A stretch of 64,000 nt of DNA from Microbacterium sp. LWH3-1.2 (GTDB lineage Bacteria; Actinomycetota; Actinomycetes; Actinomycetales; Microbacteriaceae). Below, one piece after another: positions 8,315-15,770 of this stretch; position 1 is the stretch's first letter; every line of letters starts with the position of its first letter. The stretch lies in assembly GCF_040675855.1 (NCBI RefSeq), contig NZ_JBEGIK010000001.1, positions 1 to 64,000 on the forward strand, written 5' to 3'. The notes under the pieces are model-generated. The model ran no database searches. It was not told the DNA's origin and worked only from the letters and a program-made list of their open reading frames with translations. Both the position numbers and the translations under genes were made by a program.

Positions 8315-8949
8315 GCGAGCTGACGGCCATCGACGTGCTGATAGAGCCCGATGCGACGATGGTGGCGAGAGCCGAGCGGGAGAACGCACGGATGCTGAAC
8401 AGCATCCCGTCACCTCACGGCTTTGCGCTCGACGAGCACCACCGCCCTCACATCACCACGCTCCAGCGTTATGTGCGCACCGCCGAGCTGGACGCCGTGT
8501 TCGCGGCGATCCAGAAGGTGCAATCCGATCTCGACCTCGGGAGCCTGACGTTCGCCGCGGAGGCGATCCGGCATATGGAGGTGCAACCGGGCGTCGGGAT
8601 CGCTGCGGTGGTCGTCAAGCCCGGGCAGCAGGTGCTGGACTTCCAGGCGAAGCTGATCGACGCGCTCGCACCCTACGTCGAATCCGGAGGGGGCGCGGAT
8701 GCGTACGTACGCACCGACGCCGAGCCCGACATCAACGATGCCACCATCCACTACATCGACGTCTATGTGCCCCAGCACAGTGGCGAGAACTATGTCGCTC
8801 ACGTGACCGTGGGCATCGCCAAGCTCGACGACCTGGCCCGCATCGAAGCGGAGCATTTCGCGCCGCTCACGTTCGCGGCGTCCGCCATCAGCGTCTACCA
8901 GCTCGGCAACAACGGCACCGCCGCGAAGAAGCTGACGACCTTCGACTGA
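8311..8949 (+). CDS. 2H phosphoesterase superfamily protein (2'-5' RNA ligase-like)
   Basis: 212 residues with two HxT motifs: HITT at His47 and HVTV at His164, about 117 residues apart, which is the signature of the 2H phosphoesterase fold. Members act on 2',3'-cyclic or 2'-5' phosphodiester bonds in RNA or small cyclic phosphates. It is coupled to the phosphatase gene by ATGA overlap and followed 32 bp later by an aquaporin, so all three are probably one transcript. The long insert between motifs differs from classic ThpR and hints at a separate subfamily. Confidence 0.75.
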   Translation: MSELTAIDVLIEPDATMVARAERENARMLNSIPSPHGFALDEHHRPHITTLQRYVRTAELDAVFAAIQKVQSDLDLGSLTFAAEAIRHMEVQPGVGIAAVVVKPGQQVLDFQAKLIDALAPYVESGGGADAYVRTDAEPDINDATIHYIDVYVPQHSGENYVAHVTVGIAKLDDLARIEAEHFAPLTFAASAISVYQLGNNGTAAKKLTTFD

Positions 8950-8981
8950 AAGCAGTCGCCATCCCAACAAGGGAGAGAGCC

Positions 8982-9803
8982 ATGGCCGATCGGCCGCCTA
9001 CCACCGCAACACCGCGATTCGAGCGCTGGTTCGAGCTCGAGGTCGTGCAGCCGATGGCCGACTTCAAGAATCCTCAGCAGGAGTGGCGGCGGCTGTTCTC
9101 CGAGTTCTTCGGCACCTTCTTGCTCGTGATGGTCGCCGCGGGCGGCGGAATGATGAGCCAGGCGTTCCCCGGAACCATCAGCCGCACGGCGGCCGTGGTC
9201 GCTCCTGGACTCATGGTGATGGGCATCATCCTGTTCATGGGCAAAGTGTCGGGCGCTCATCTGAATCCCGCGGTCACGCTCGCCTTCTCGGCGCGCGGCG
9301 ACTTCCCGTGGCGCAGGGTGCCCGGCTACATCATCGTGCAGCTGCTGGGTGCATCCCTCGCCGCGTGGGTGCTGTCCGCGATCATCGGCGTCTCGGCGTC
9401 GTACGGATCCAACTACCCGACCGACGGGTACTCCGGGCTGCAGGCGTTCCTGATGGAGACCCTTCTCACCCTCGGGCTCGTCAGCGTGATCCTCGGCACG
9501 GCATCAGGCGCGCAGAACATCGGCATCATCGGCGCCGTCGGCGTCGGCGGCTACATCGCATTGGCCGGTATGTGGGGAAGCCCCATCTCGGGCACATCGA
9601 TGAACCCGGCGCGCACTTTCGGCCCCGACCTGGCGAGCCTGGACTTCTCCCAGTACTGGGTCTACGTCGCCGGCCCGCTCGCAGGAGCCGGCCTCGCGGT
9701 CCTGCTCGCGTTCGTGCTCCGCGGCTACGGCGGGGGACGCAGCGGCTCCGCTGCTGCCCAGGGAGCGCTCTACACCGAGGCCGCGCAGCCCGACAAGGTA
9801 TGA
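8982..9803 (+). CDS. MIP/aquaporin family channel
   Basis: 273 residues with six predicted membrane helices and both half-helix motifs intact: GAHLNPAVT with Asn95 and GTSMNPARTFGP with Asn208. It conducts water or small neutral solutes. The Arg after the second NPA (the selectivity-filter arginine) is present. A hydrophilic 35-residue N-terminal extension precedes helix 1. GGGAGAG lies just upstream of the ATG. Operon position after a phosphatase and a phosphoesterase is unusual. Confidence 0.9.
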   Translation: MADRPPTTATPRFERWFELEVVQPMADFKNPQQEWRRLFSEFFGTFLLVMVAAGGGMMSQAFPGTISRTAAVVAPGLMVMGIILFMGKVSGAHLNPAVTLAFSARGDFPWRRVPGYIIVQLLGASLAAWVLSAIIGVSASYGSNYPTDGYSGLQAFLMETLLTLGLVSVILGTASGAQNIGIIGAVGVGGYIALAGMWGSPISGTSMNPARTFGPDLASLDFSQYWVYVAGPLAGAGLAVLLAFVLRGYGGGRSGSAAAQGALYTEAAQPDKV

Positions 9804-9938
9804 GGACGTCGTCGGGATAGACGCCCCACTTCTCGCTCGTGCGCCGGCGGAGAGTCCTCATGGCGTCGGCCGACGTCGGCGTGATGGGCGTCGTCGTTGC
9901 TCCTCGGTCGCGGTGGAACCTGACCCTACACTCGGGCC

Positions 9939-10415
9939 ATGCGCTTCCTCCGGGCCGTGTGGTCGGCCGTCGTCGCGACGCTGCCGGTGCTGGTCGTCCT
10001 CCTCATCCCCTCGCTCGTCCGCGGCGACGTCGACGGCGGCTCCGCCGCGGGCGTGGGCACCGCGGTCCTCAACGCCGTATTCATCGGGGCGATCATCCTC
10101 GTCCCGAGGGTGAACGGGTGGCTCGACCCCGAGGTGCCGGACTGGACGTCCTCGACGGCGATGGCCGCGACCGCCCGGGTGTGGCGCAGCCGCATCTGGC
10201 TCGCGCTCCTCACCGTGCTGGCGCTGCTGGCCATCCTCGCCGCAGGCCAGACCGCCGCGTACCTGCAGAGCCAGAGCGCGCCGGCCGTCACCGACGGAGC
10301 ACTCGACTACAGCCGATTCCTCGCGCAGGAGCTTGTCGTGTACCTGGTCGGTTACGTCCTGTCGCTCACGAGCTACGTCCTCCTCATGCGCGTGTTCGCC
10401 CGCCGCGCAGAGTGA
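9939..10415 (+). CDS. Small integral membrane protein of unknown function
   Basis: 158 residues with four predicted helices (about 7-25, 42-60, 87-110, 132-150). No recognised motif. It starts 135 bp after the aquaporin on the same strand and is followed by a strong terminator. I cannot assign a function. Confidence 0.7.
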   Translation: MRFLRAVWSAVVATLPVLVVLLIPSLVRGDVDGGSAAGVGTAVLNAVFIGAIILVPRVNGWLDPEVPDWTSSTAMAATARVWRSRIWLALLTVLALLAILAAGQTAAYLQSQSAPAVTDGALDYSRFLAQELVVYLVGYVLSLTSYVLLMRVFARRAE

Positions 10416-10455
10416 CCGGCGGGCCCCGGGAACTATGAGTCCTCGCGAACGATAA

Positions 10456-10486
10456 AGGCCCCGGGTGCTGGGGACACCCGGGGCCT
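10456..10486 (+). terminator. Terminator hairpin
   Basis: Perfect 12-bp stem AGGCCCCGGGTG/CACCCGGGGCCT (10456-10467 with 10475-10486), 7-nt loop, about 40 bp after the small membrane-protein gene and convergent with the alpha/beta hydrolase. Confidence 0.88.
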
Positions 10487-10592
10487 GTCGTCGCCTGCTC
10501 TCGCATCACCAACCCCCCGGTTAGCGGCGCGTGACGACGGATGGGAAGGATTCTTGGGGAGGGCCTTCCCTGAGATGCTGGGGACATCTCCC

Positions 10593-11684
10593 CTACAGCT
10601 TAACCCGACTGTCTACAAGAGCGCTGTCCCCTCTTCGGGGGACATTTTCATCCGGGATGACATACGCGCGAGCCCATCGGTCGAGAGCATCGTACGCGAT
10701 CGCGCGAGGGGCAGGGCGCGAGAGGAAGACGTCATGGATGGCGCCGTCGACCCGGGCGATCGTGACGAGCTCCCCGATCCGGGTGGACGCGCGGGCGATG
10801 TCGTCGACCACGAGCACGGAGTCCGTCGACGTCATGGACTCCTTCCACGACAGCGGCGTCGTCGATCCGCCCGATAGCAGCACGAACGCCGGGCACCCGA
10901 CGTCGACACCGGCCGCGACCCGGCGGTGTCCGTCCATCACGGCCGACAGCCACCCCGGAGCCGTCGGGAATCCGCGATCGGGCCGCCAGATCGGCCGGTG
11001 CTCGTCCTCGGGCAGCGTGCCGATCTCATCCTGAGCGCGCGTGTAGAACCCGAAGTCGACGGCGGGCTGCGTGCCGCGCGGATCGAGTCTCGCCCGCATG
11101 TCCACCAGCGGCGCCAGGGCCTGGCGTCCGAGGGTGCCGAGCTGCAGCTCGAGCCACGGACTGTTGAGCACGACCGCGTGCGCGGTGCCGGGGTGCCGGG
11201 CAGCCCAGAGCGTGAGCGTGAGACCGCCTGTGGAGTGGCCCATGAGGACGAGCTTGCGACCTTCGGAACGCGTGTCCGGTGCGGCCGGCCGGCCTTGTCC
11301 GGCCAGGCCCGCTGCGTGTCCCATCGCATGCAGCGCCGCCGCGATGTCGACGTCGTAGTCCTCGAGGGAGTCGATGTACCCGGGCGTCTGCCCGTCCCGA
11401 AGGCTCCGGCCGTAACGGCGCAGGTCGAGGGCGTAGAACCGGGCACCGCGAGCCGTCCAGAAGCGCGCGAGGTCGCGCTGGAAGAAGTAGTCGGACCAGC
11501 CGTGCACATAGAGCACGTCGACATCGCGCAACGGGGAGAACAGCGTGAGGAAGGGATTCGGGATGCTGCGCACGAGCGTCGCCACCAGCGGCCCGTGCTC
11601 GCCGTCCACGCCGAGCGGCAGCGTCAGCTGCTCGAAAGGCTTCCCGAGGATGTCGGGGACCCACATGAGGGATGGCCCGGCCAT
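10593..11684 (-). CDS. Alpha/beta hydrolase (serine hydrolase, lysophospholipase-like)
   Basis: 363 residues. The nucleophile elbow GHSTGG places Ser151; YVHGWSDYFFQR near residues 59-70 supplies the oxyanion region, and DGAIHDVF near the C-terminus supplies the likely His. The layout resembles PldB/monoglyceride-lipase-like hydrolases. No signal peptide. It stands alone on the minus strand, upstream of fprA by 33 bp. Natural ester or amide substrate unknown. Confidence 0.82.
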   Translation of the reverse strand: MAGPSLMWVPDILGKPFEQLTLPLGVDGEHGPLVATLVRSIPNPFLTLFSPLRDVDVLYVHGWSDYFFQRDLARFWTARGARFYALDLRRYGRSLRDGQTPGYIDSLEDYDVDIAAALHAMGHAAGLAGQGRPAAPDTRSEGRKLVLMGHSTGGLTLTLWAARHPGTAHAVVLNSPWLELQLGTLGRQALAPLVDMRARLDPRGTQPAVDFGFYTRAQDEIGTLPEDEHRPIWRPDRGFPTAPGWLSAVMDGHRRVAAGVDVGCPAFVLLSGGSTTPLSWKESMTSTDSVLVVDDIARASTRIGELVTIARVDGAIHDVFLSRPAPRAIAYDALDRWARAYVIPDENVPRRGDSALVDSRVKL

Positions 11685-11717
11685 GCCCCTCAGCCTAGGG
11701 GCGGCGTTTCGACGAGC

Positions 11718-13100
11718 TCAACGAGCGGGGGTGGCCCGGGAGATCGTCACCATCTCGTCACGGGGAACGACCTTGATGCGCGCCCGCTCGTGGGGTGCGC
11801 CGAGCGCCATCTCGTGCTCGTCGAGGCGGTGCCAGCCGTCCAGGTCGGTCCAGGCGACGCCGCGCTCGGCGAGCAGGGCCGGGATGGCCGCCTCCGACGG
11901 ATCAGCCGGCTGCCACCACGTGCCCTGGTCGTTGATGAGGTGGCGCACCGTCTCCATCGCGTCGGACTTGGTGTGGCCGATGAGGCCCACCGGTCCGCGC
12001 TTGATCCAGCCGGTGGCGTACACGCCGTTCACACGCTGGTTCGAGTCCTTGCTGAGCACCTGGCCCTCGCGGTTCGGGATGACGCCGTGCCGCTTGTCGA
12101 ACGGCACGCCCGGCAGGGGCGACCCGAAGTATCCGACGGCGCGGTACAGCGCCTGGATGGGCACTTCTCGCAGCTCGCCGGTCCCGACTACGCCGCCCTC
12201 CCCGTCGGGGCGGGTGCGCTCGTAGACGAGGGCGGACACGCGGCCCTCGGCATCCGTCTTGACTTCGATGGGCTTGGCGTAGAAGTGCAGGTGCAGGCGG
12301 CGCGACGCGGTACCGCCGTTGTTGTTCACCGAGTCGCGCTTGCGCCACGACTGCAGCACGCGGTCGATCACCATGACCTGCTTGTTGCTCGAGATGGCTG
12401 CGCGGGCCGCGTCGTCGTAGTCGAAGTCCTCGTCGTAGACGACCATGTCGACGTCGCGCAGCTCGCCGAGCTCGCGGAGCTCGAGCGGCGTGAACTTGAC
12501 GTTCGCGGGACCGCGACGACCGAAGACGTGCACGTCAGTCACGTTCGAGGCGACGAGGCCCCGGTGCACGTTGTCGGGGATTTCGGTCGGCAGCAGGTCC
12601 TCGGCGTGCTTGGCCAGCATGCGCGACACATCGAGTGCGACGTTGCCGTTGCCGATGACGGCGACGGATGCTGCGTCCAGCGGCCATTCGCGCGGCACAT
12701 CCGGGTGCCCGTCGAACCAGCTCACGAAGTCGGCCGCGCCGTAGGATCCGACGGCGTCGATGCCGGGGATGTCGAGGTCGGTGTCGCGGATGGCGCCGGT
12801 GGCGAAGATGACCGCGTTGTAGTGGTGCTTGAGGTCTTCGAGGGTGATGTCCTCGCCGAACCGGACGTTGCCGAAGATGCGGATGTCGCCGCGGTCGAGC
12901 ACCTCGCGCAGCGCCGTGATGATGCCCTTGATGCGCGGGTGGTCGGGGGCGACGCCGTAGCGGACGAGCCCGTACGGTGCGGGCAGCTGCTCGAACAGGT
13001 CGATCGACACGTCGAACTTGCGCTCGGCCTTCAGCAGGATGTCGGCGGCGTAGATGCCTGCCGGTCCTGCGCCGACGATCGCCAGCCGGAGCTTGGTCAT
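11718..13100 (-). CDS. fprA: FAD-dependent ferredoxin--NADP+ reductase (FprA, adrenodoxin-reductase type)
   Basis: 460 residues, matching mycobacterial FprA in length. An FAD Rossmann motif VGAGPAGIYAADIL starts at residue 8. APYGLVRYGVAPDHPRIK and ATGAIRDTDLDIPGID are hallmarks of the adrenodoxin reductase family; a second nucleotide-binding motif VIGNGNVALDVSRML binds NADPH. C-terminal YATGWIKRGPVGLIGHTKSDA is also diagnostic. It passes electrons between NADPH and ferredoxin in the cytoplasm. The ATG at 13100 follows AAAGGACC; open frame further upstream lacks a binding site. Confidence 0.92.
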   Translation of the reverse strand: MTKLRLAIVGAGPAGIYAADILLKAERKFDVSIDLFEQLPAPYGLVRYGVAPDHPRIKGIITALREVLDRGDIRIFGNVRFGEDITLEDLKHHYNAVIFATGAIRDTDLDIPGIDAVGSYGAADFVSWFDGHPDVPREWPLDAASVAVIGNGNVALDVSRMLAKHAEDLLPTEIPDNVHRGLVASNVTDVHVFGRRGPANVKFTPLELRELGELRDVDMVVYDEDFDYDDAARAAISSNKQVMVIDRVLQSWRKRDSVNNNGGTASRRLHLHFYAKPIEVKTDAEGRVSALVYERTRPDGEGGVVGTGELREVPIQALYRAVGYFGSPLPGVPFDKRHGVIPNREGQVLSKDSNQRVNGVYATGWIKRGPVGLIGHTKSDAMETVRHLINDQGTWWQPADPSEAAIPALLAERGVAWTDLDGWHRLDEHEMALGAPHERARIKVVPRDEMVTISRATPAR

Positions 13101-13135
13101 GAGGGTCCTTTCGGGATCCGGACTCGCCGCCGTTT

Positions 13136-13179
13136 CGGTCGTCGAGCGAGCGAGTCGAAACGCACAGGCGAAACGCCTG
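13136..13179. repeat. Intergenic palindromic repeat element
   Basis: The 19-mer CGGTCGTCGAGCGAGCGAG (13136-13154) lies between GTTTCG and CGAAAC arms, followed by a CAGGCG-AAA-CGCCTG hairpin (13165-13179). The identical 19-mer occurs again inside the ccdA coding sequence at 50435-50453, and related words are at 11705-11727 and 26243-26270. A dispersed intergenic repeat, possibly also acting as terminator of the prenyl synthase gene. Confidence 0.75.
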
Positions 13180-13183
13180 GGAT

Positions 13184-14239
13184 CTAACTGGAGCGGTCGG
13201 CGACGGCCTGGGCGAACCGGGTGAGGGCTTCCCGCACCGCGCCGTCCGGCAGCGGCGCGAGCGCCTCGATCGCCTCGGTCGACCACGCGTTCGCGAGGTC
13301 GAGGGTGGCCTGAGTGGCTTCGTGGTCGCGCAGCAGCGCGAGCGGCTCGTCGAGGATCGCCGGATCGGCGCCGTCGGCGATGCGCGCGACACCGTCATCG
13401 ATGCGTTCGCGCAGCTCGAGGGACGCGGCATCCGTCCGCTGTCCGAGCACGAGGTACGGCATGGTGGGCACGCCCGCGCGCAGGTCGGTGCCGGGCACCT
13501 TGCCGGTCTCGACCGGATCGGCCGACAGGTCGATGACGTCATCGAGCAGCTGGAACGCGACGCCGGCCTTCTCGCCGAACGTCACCATCGGCTGTTCGAA
13601 CTCCTTGGGCCCGTTCGAGAAGACGATGCCCGACTGCGCGGCCGCCGCGATGAGCGAGCCCGTCTTGTCGGAGAGCACCTGGAGGTAGAACGCGACGGGG
13701 TCGTCGTCGTCCTGTGGCCCGACGGTCTCATGCATCTGCCCCAGCACGAGCCGCTCGAACGTGTCGGCCTGCAGCTGGATCGCCTCGTCACCGTGTCGCG
13801 CCATGATCTGACTCGCCCGCGAGAACAGCAGGTCGCCGGTGAGGATCGCGATGCTGTTGCCCCACACGGCGTGTGCGCTGGGGACGCCGCGGCGCTTGTC
13901 GGCAGCATCCATCACGTCGTCGTGGTAGAGCGAGCCCAGATGCGTCATCTCGAGCGCGGTCGCGGCGTCGATCACCTCGTCCGTCGCGCCGCCGCCGAGC
14001 TGGGCGGTCAGGAGCGCCAGCATCGGGCGGATGCGCTTGCCGCCGGCGTCGTAGAGGTAGCGGCTGGTCGCGTCGGCGAGGGTGTCCGCCACCCGCAACT
14101 CGCGCTCGAGCGCGCTGTCGACGCGCTCGAGCCCCGCCTCGACGGTCTTGAGCAGGCGGCGCGATCGCGCGCCCGCGAAGATGCGGTCGGTGAGGCCCAG
14201 CTTTCCCGCGATATGCGAGCCCGGCGCTGTCGGTGTCAC
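13184..14239 (-). CDS. Polyprenyl diphosphate synthase (menaquinone side chain)
   Basis: 351-residue trans-isoprenyl diphosphate synthase. The first aspartate-rich motif DDVMD is preceded by THLGSLYH; the second motif is DDVID in FQLLDDVIDLS; GGKRIRP provides the IPP-binding Lys/Arg. It condenses isopentenyl diphosphate onto an allylic primer to build the C35-C60 tail of menaquinone. Adjacency to menG supports a respiratory quinone role over carotenoids. The GTG start has only a weak GGACGG upstream. Chain length is set by residues before motif 1 and cannot be read here with certainty. Confidence 0.9.
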   Translation of the reverse strand: MTPTAPGSHIAGKLGLTDRIFAGARSRRLLKTVEAGLERVDSALERELRVADTLADATSRYLYDAGGKRIRPMLALLTAQLGGGATDEVIDAATALEMTHLGSLYHDDVMDAADKRRGVPSAHAVWGNSIAILTGDLLFSRASQIMARHGDEAIQLQADTFERLVLGQMHETVGPQDDDDPVAFYLQVLSDKTGSLIAAAAQSGIVFSNGPKEFEQPMVTFGEKAGVAFQLLDDVIDLSADPVETGKVPGTDLRAGVPTMPYLVLGQRTDAASLELRERIDDGVARIADGADPAILDEPLALLRDHEATQATLDLANAWSTEAIEALAPLPDGAVREALTRFAQAVADRSS

Positions 14240-14294
14240 CCGTCCAGCCTACCGGGGGCGCGTTTCGTCAAGGTCCGTCTCGCGACGGAGGCCG

Positions 14295-15029
14295 CTAGGC
14301 CTGGGGTTTCTTGGCGCGGTGCAGCGCGACGATGCCCATCGACAGGTTGCGGTGGGCGACGTCGGTCCAACCCGCTTGGCGGATCCACGTCGACAGCGTG
14401 CGCTGATCGGGCCAGTCGCGGATCGACTCGTTCAGGTAGTCGTACGCCTCGGCGTTCGAGCTCACCGTCTTCGCGACGACCGGCAGCACACGGTCGTTGT
14501 AGAAGCGATACAGACCGTTGAACGCCTTCGATGGCGGGTGCGAGAACTCGCACACCACGAGGCGGCCGCCGGGCTTCGTGACGCGCAGCAGCTCGCGGAG
14601 CGCCTTCTTCGGCTCGTTCACGTTGCGCAGCCCGAACGACATCGTGACCGCGTCGAACTCGTCGTCGCCGAAGGGCAGGTCGGTCGCGTCGGCCTGCACG
14701 AAGGACAGATTGCGGATGCTGCGGTGCCGCCGCTTGCCCTCGGCGATCATGCCCGGCGAGAAGTCGGCGGCGACGACCGTGGCGCCCCGACCCGCGAGGG
14801 CGACGCTCGAGGCGCCCGTGCCCGCGGCGAGATCGAGGATGCGCTGGCCGGGGCGGGGGTTCACGGCGCGGGTGGTCGCGGCGCGCCAGAATCGGTCATT
14901 GCCCATGCTCAACACGGTGTTGGTGCGGTCGTAGCCGGACGCGACCTGGTCGAACATGCCGCTCACGCGCGACGGGTCTTTGTGCAGGTCGGCGCGGTTC
15001 GGCTCGTGATCGGAGGGGTGGGATGCCAC
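14295..15029 (-). CDS. menG: Demethylmenaquinone methyltransferase
   Basis: 244-residue class I SAM methyltransferase of the UbiE/MenG family. Family signatures include [19 protein letters not shown] at the N-terminus, the SAM loop [11 protein letters not shown], and [16 protein letters not shown]. It performs the last step of menaquinone synthesis. GTG at 15029 was chosen: it lies 10 bp after the stop of the DUF402 gene and gives the usual family length, while the frame upstream is only overlap with DUF402. It probably forms a unit with the downstream prenyl synthase gene (55 bp gap). Confidence 0.92.
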   Translation of the reverse strand: MASHPSDHEPNRADLHKDPSRVSGMFDQVASGYDRTNTVLSMGNDRFWRAATTRAVNPRPGQRILDLAAGTGASSVALAGRGATVVAADFSPGMIAEGKRRHRSIRNLSFVQADATDLPFGDDEFDAVTMSFGLRNVNEPKKALRELLRVTKPGGRLVVCEFSHPPSKAFNGLYRFYNDRVLPVVAKTVSSNAEAYDYLNESIRDWPDQRTLSTWIRQAGWTDVAHRNLSMGIVALHRAKKPQA

Positions 15030-15039
15030 GGCTTCGAGT

Positions 15040-15678
15040 CTAGGCGGCGGTTCCGCCTGTGCCGCGGCCGGCGTCGCCCGCACCCGCGAAGGAGACAGGC
15101 GGCGGCGGCGCCACACCGTCGTAGGCGGCGAGACGGGCGAGCCAGGCATCCGGGGTCGCGTCGTCGAACGGCGCCTCCGCGGCCGCGACACGCTGCTCGA
15201 GGTCGACGGCGAGCGCTTCGAGCCGGTCGACGAGGTCGGGCGGGTAGCCGTATGCGACCCGGTGCTCGTCCCACTCGTCGCGGTCGTCTATGAACAGCCC
15301 GCGCCCGTCGATCGCCTTGACGACGTCCAGGTCCATGTCGATGCCGCGGGGCTCGTGGCCGTCCCACCGGACGTCCCACGCGAGGTCGATGTAGATGCGC
15401 ACGCGTCGCGGGGCGCCGTGCACGGTCATCGCGTAATCGCCGCTCGGCGGGATGAGGGTGACGTTGGGACCGTCGGCGACGAACTCGAGCCCCGGGCGGA
15501 CGTTCCGCCAGCCGGACGGCTGACCCACCCAGTCGCCCCAGCGGTCGCTGCCCAGGTAGATGCAGTCGTTGACCCAGTGCGGACCGCCGTCCCACTTGCG
15601 CCAGCGGAACTGGAGCGGGGCTCCGGGCTCGGGGCGGGTGGGATTCGGGCGGCCTGCGTGGTGCATCGGGGTCGGCAT
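15040..15678 (-). CDS. DUF402 domain protein (nucleoside di/triphosphatase-like)
   Basis: 212 residues. The DUF402 core is clear: [24 protein letters not shown], then a [19 protein letters not shown] motif rich in metal-binding acids. Characterised relatives (Ntdp, FomD) are metal-dependent phosphohydrolases acting on nucleoside di/triphosphates or CMP-phosphonates. It sits immediately upstream of menG on the same strand. The C-terminal 45 residues are an Ala/Gly/Pro-rich tail. Exact substrate unknown. Confidence 0.82.
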   Translation of the reverse strand: MPTPMHHAGRPNPTRPEPGAPLQFRWRKWDGGPHWVNDCIYLGSDRWGDWVGQPSGWRNVRPGLEFVADGPNVTLIPPSGDYAMTVHGAPRRVRIYIDLAWDVRWDGHEPRGIDMDLDVVKAIDGRGLFIDDRDEWDEHRVAYGYPPDLVDRLEALAVDLEQRVAAAEAPFDDATPDAWLARLAAYDGVAPPPPVSFAGAGDAGRGTGGTAA

Positions 15679-15770
15679 CCGCCCCAGTGTAGGGCTGTAT
15701 CAGCTCCTTCTCGCCACCCCTCCTCCACGGTGGCCGCAACCTCGCGGCCCATGAGGAGAGAAGTCCGAAA

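Noticed and set aside
12030..12045. GGTTCGAGTCC resembling a tRNA T-arm
   Set aside because: Lies within fprA coding sequence and no acceptor, D or anticodon arms can be formed around it.
10926..13187. Very long open frame opposite fprA on the plus strand
   Set aside because: High-GC antisense shadow: Arg/Val/Asp-rich composition, no motifs, while fprA on the other strand has clear family signatures.
15679..15770. Possible lanthipeptide precursor ORF before the protease operon
   Set aside because: No short frame with a ribosome site and a Ser/Thr/Cys-rich core in this gap or in 21214-21299.
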